Below, piece after piece: positions 63,901 to 64,000 of a stretch of DNA of 64,000 nt. The notes beneath the pieces were generated by a model that was not told the origin of the DNA, searched no databases, and saw only the letters and a program-made list of their open reading frames with translations. Numbering within the stretch: the first letter of the stretch is position 1; each line of letters opens with the position of its first letter. This DNA comes from Verrucomicrobiales bacterium (GTDB taxonomy: Bacteria; Verrucomicrobiota; Verrucomicrobiia; Limisphaerales; J093). Location: positions 496,001 to 560,000 of the forward strand of contig JACKPW010000002.1 in the NCBI GenBank assembly GCA_024233215.1. The letters run 5' to 3'. Made by a program: the position numbers and the translations under genes.

Positions 63901-64000
63901 ATGAAGGCGACGAAGTCAGCAGCGGCCGAGGAAGTCATCGGGCGGGACACGGAACTGAGCGAGTTGGCCCGCCGGCTCAGGCAATGGCGTGGGCGACAAC
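63901..64000 (+). CDS. Start of an unknown gene, cut by the window end (possibly ATPase)
   Basis: 33 codons are visible, beginning MKATKSAAAEEVIGRDTELSELARRLR. IGRDTELSELARRL is like the segment just before the P-loop in AAA/STAND ATPases. This cannot be confirmed without the rest. Confidence 0.4.
   Translation, partial: MKATKSAAAEEVIGRDTELSELARRLRQWRGRQ

Overview
The window is GC-rich bacterial chromosome, most probably from a member of the Verrucomicrobiota (Pedosphaera/Limisphaera-like). The inference rests on gene content: several Tat-exported Gfo/Idh/MocA oxidoreductases, a ThuA-like protein and a Tat-exported sugar isomerase-like protein, pseudopilin-like secreted proteins, a CotH/lamin-tail giant exoprotein, a Ser/Thr kinase-WD40 receptor, PQQ-type propellers, and many short palindromic repeats between genes.

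Layout. 0-9.3 kb: housekeeping genes (glycosyltransferase, oxidoreductase, aconitase, pseudopilin, YmdB-like phosphoesterase, xseA, and a crcB-DUF190 pair). 9.4-12.8 kb: low-density DNA with two large repeat copies and three small orphan genes next to attC-like sites; I read it as an integron cassette cluster without an integrase. 12.8-33.6 kb: secreted and surface proteins and sugar-related oxidoreductases, including a kinase-WD40 gene fused at its 3' end to the remains of a PQQ-propeller gene. 33.7-39.5 kb: housekeeping (CPBP protease, comF, accD, elbB, a lone PTS EIIC with a GNAT). 39.8-43.0 kb: a small defence-type cluster (Mrr-like nuclease interrupted by one amber codon, DUF5615/DUF433 pair, PIN-type toxin-antitoxin pair). 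43-48.3 kb: prolyl oligopeptidase, MarC, alanine dehydrogenase and a kelch-like secreted protein.

48.5-64 kb is the most unusual region. It holds a divergent protein kinase, a large SLOG-like plus four-helix membrane protein, and directly behind it a complete diversity-generating retroelement (DGR). The DGR has target gene 1 with VR1, the reverse transcriptase, the template repeat (TR), target gene 2 with VR2, and an HRDC accessory gene. Comparing TR with both variable repeats by eye gives 11 and 17 substitutions, and all 28 fall on template adenines. Next comes a leucine-rich Roc-COR-TIR gene split by an IS4-family element with a clear 9-bp target duplication, a ClpX-like pseudogene, an IS4 remnant, an IS1634-family transposase and the start of another gene.

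Working interpretation (inference): the SLOG-membrane protein, the hypervariable FGE/C-type-lectin-fold targets, the ROCO-TIR protein and perhaps the kinase form a conflict or immunity locus whose recognition module is diversified by the DGR. The ROCO-TIR arm is now broken. The RT gene also carries an in-frame copy of a 61-bp dispersed palindrome, and the TR lies inside its 3' reading frame.
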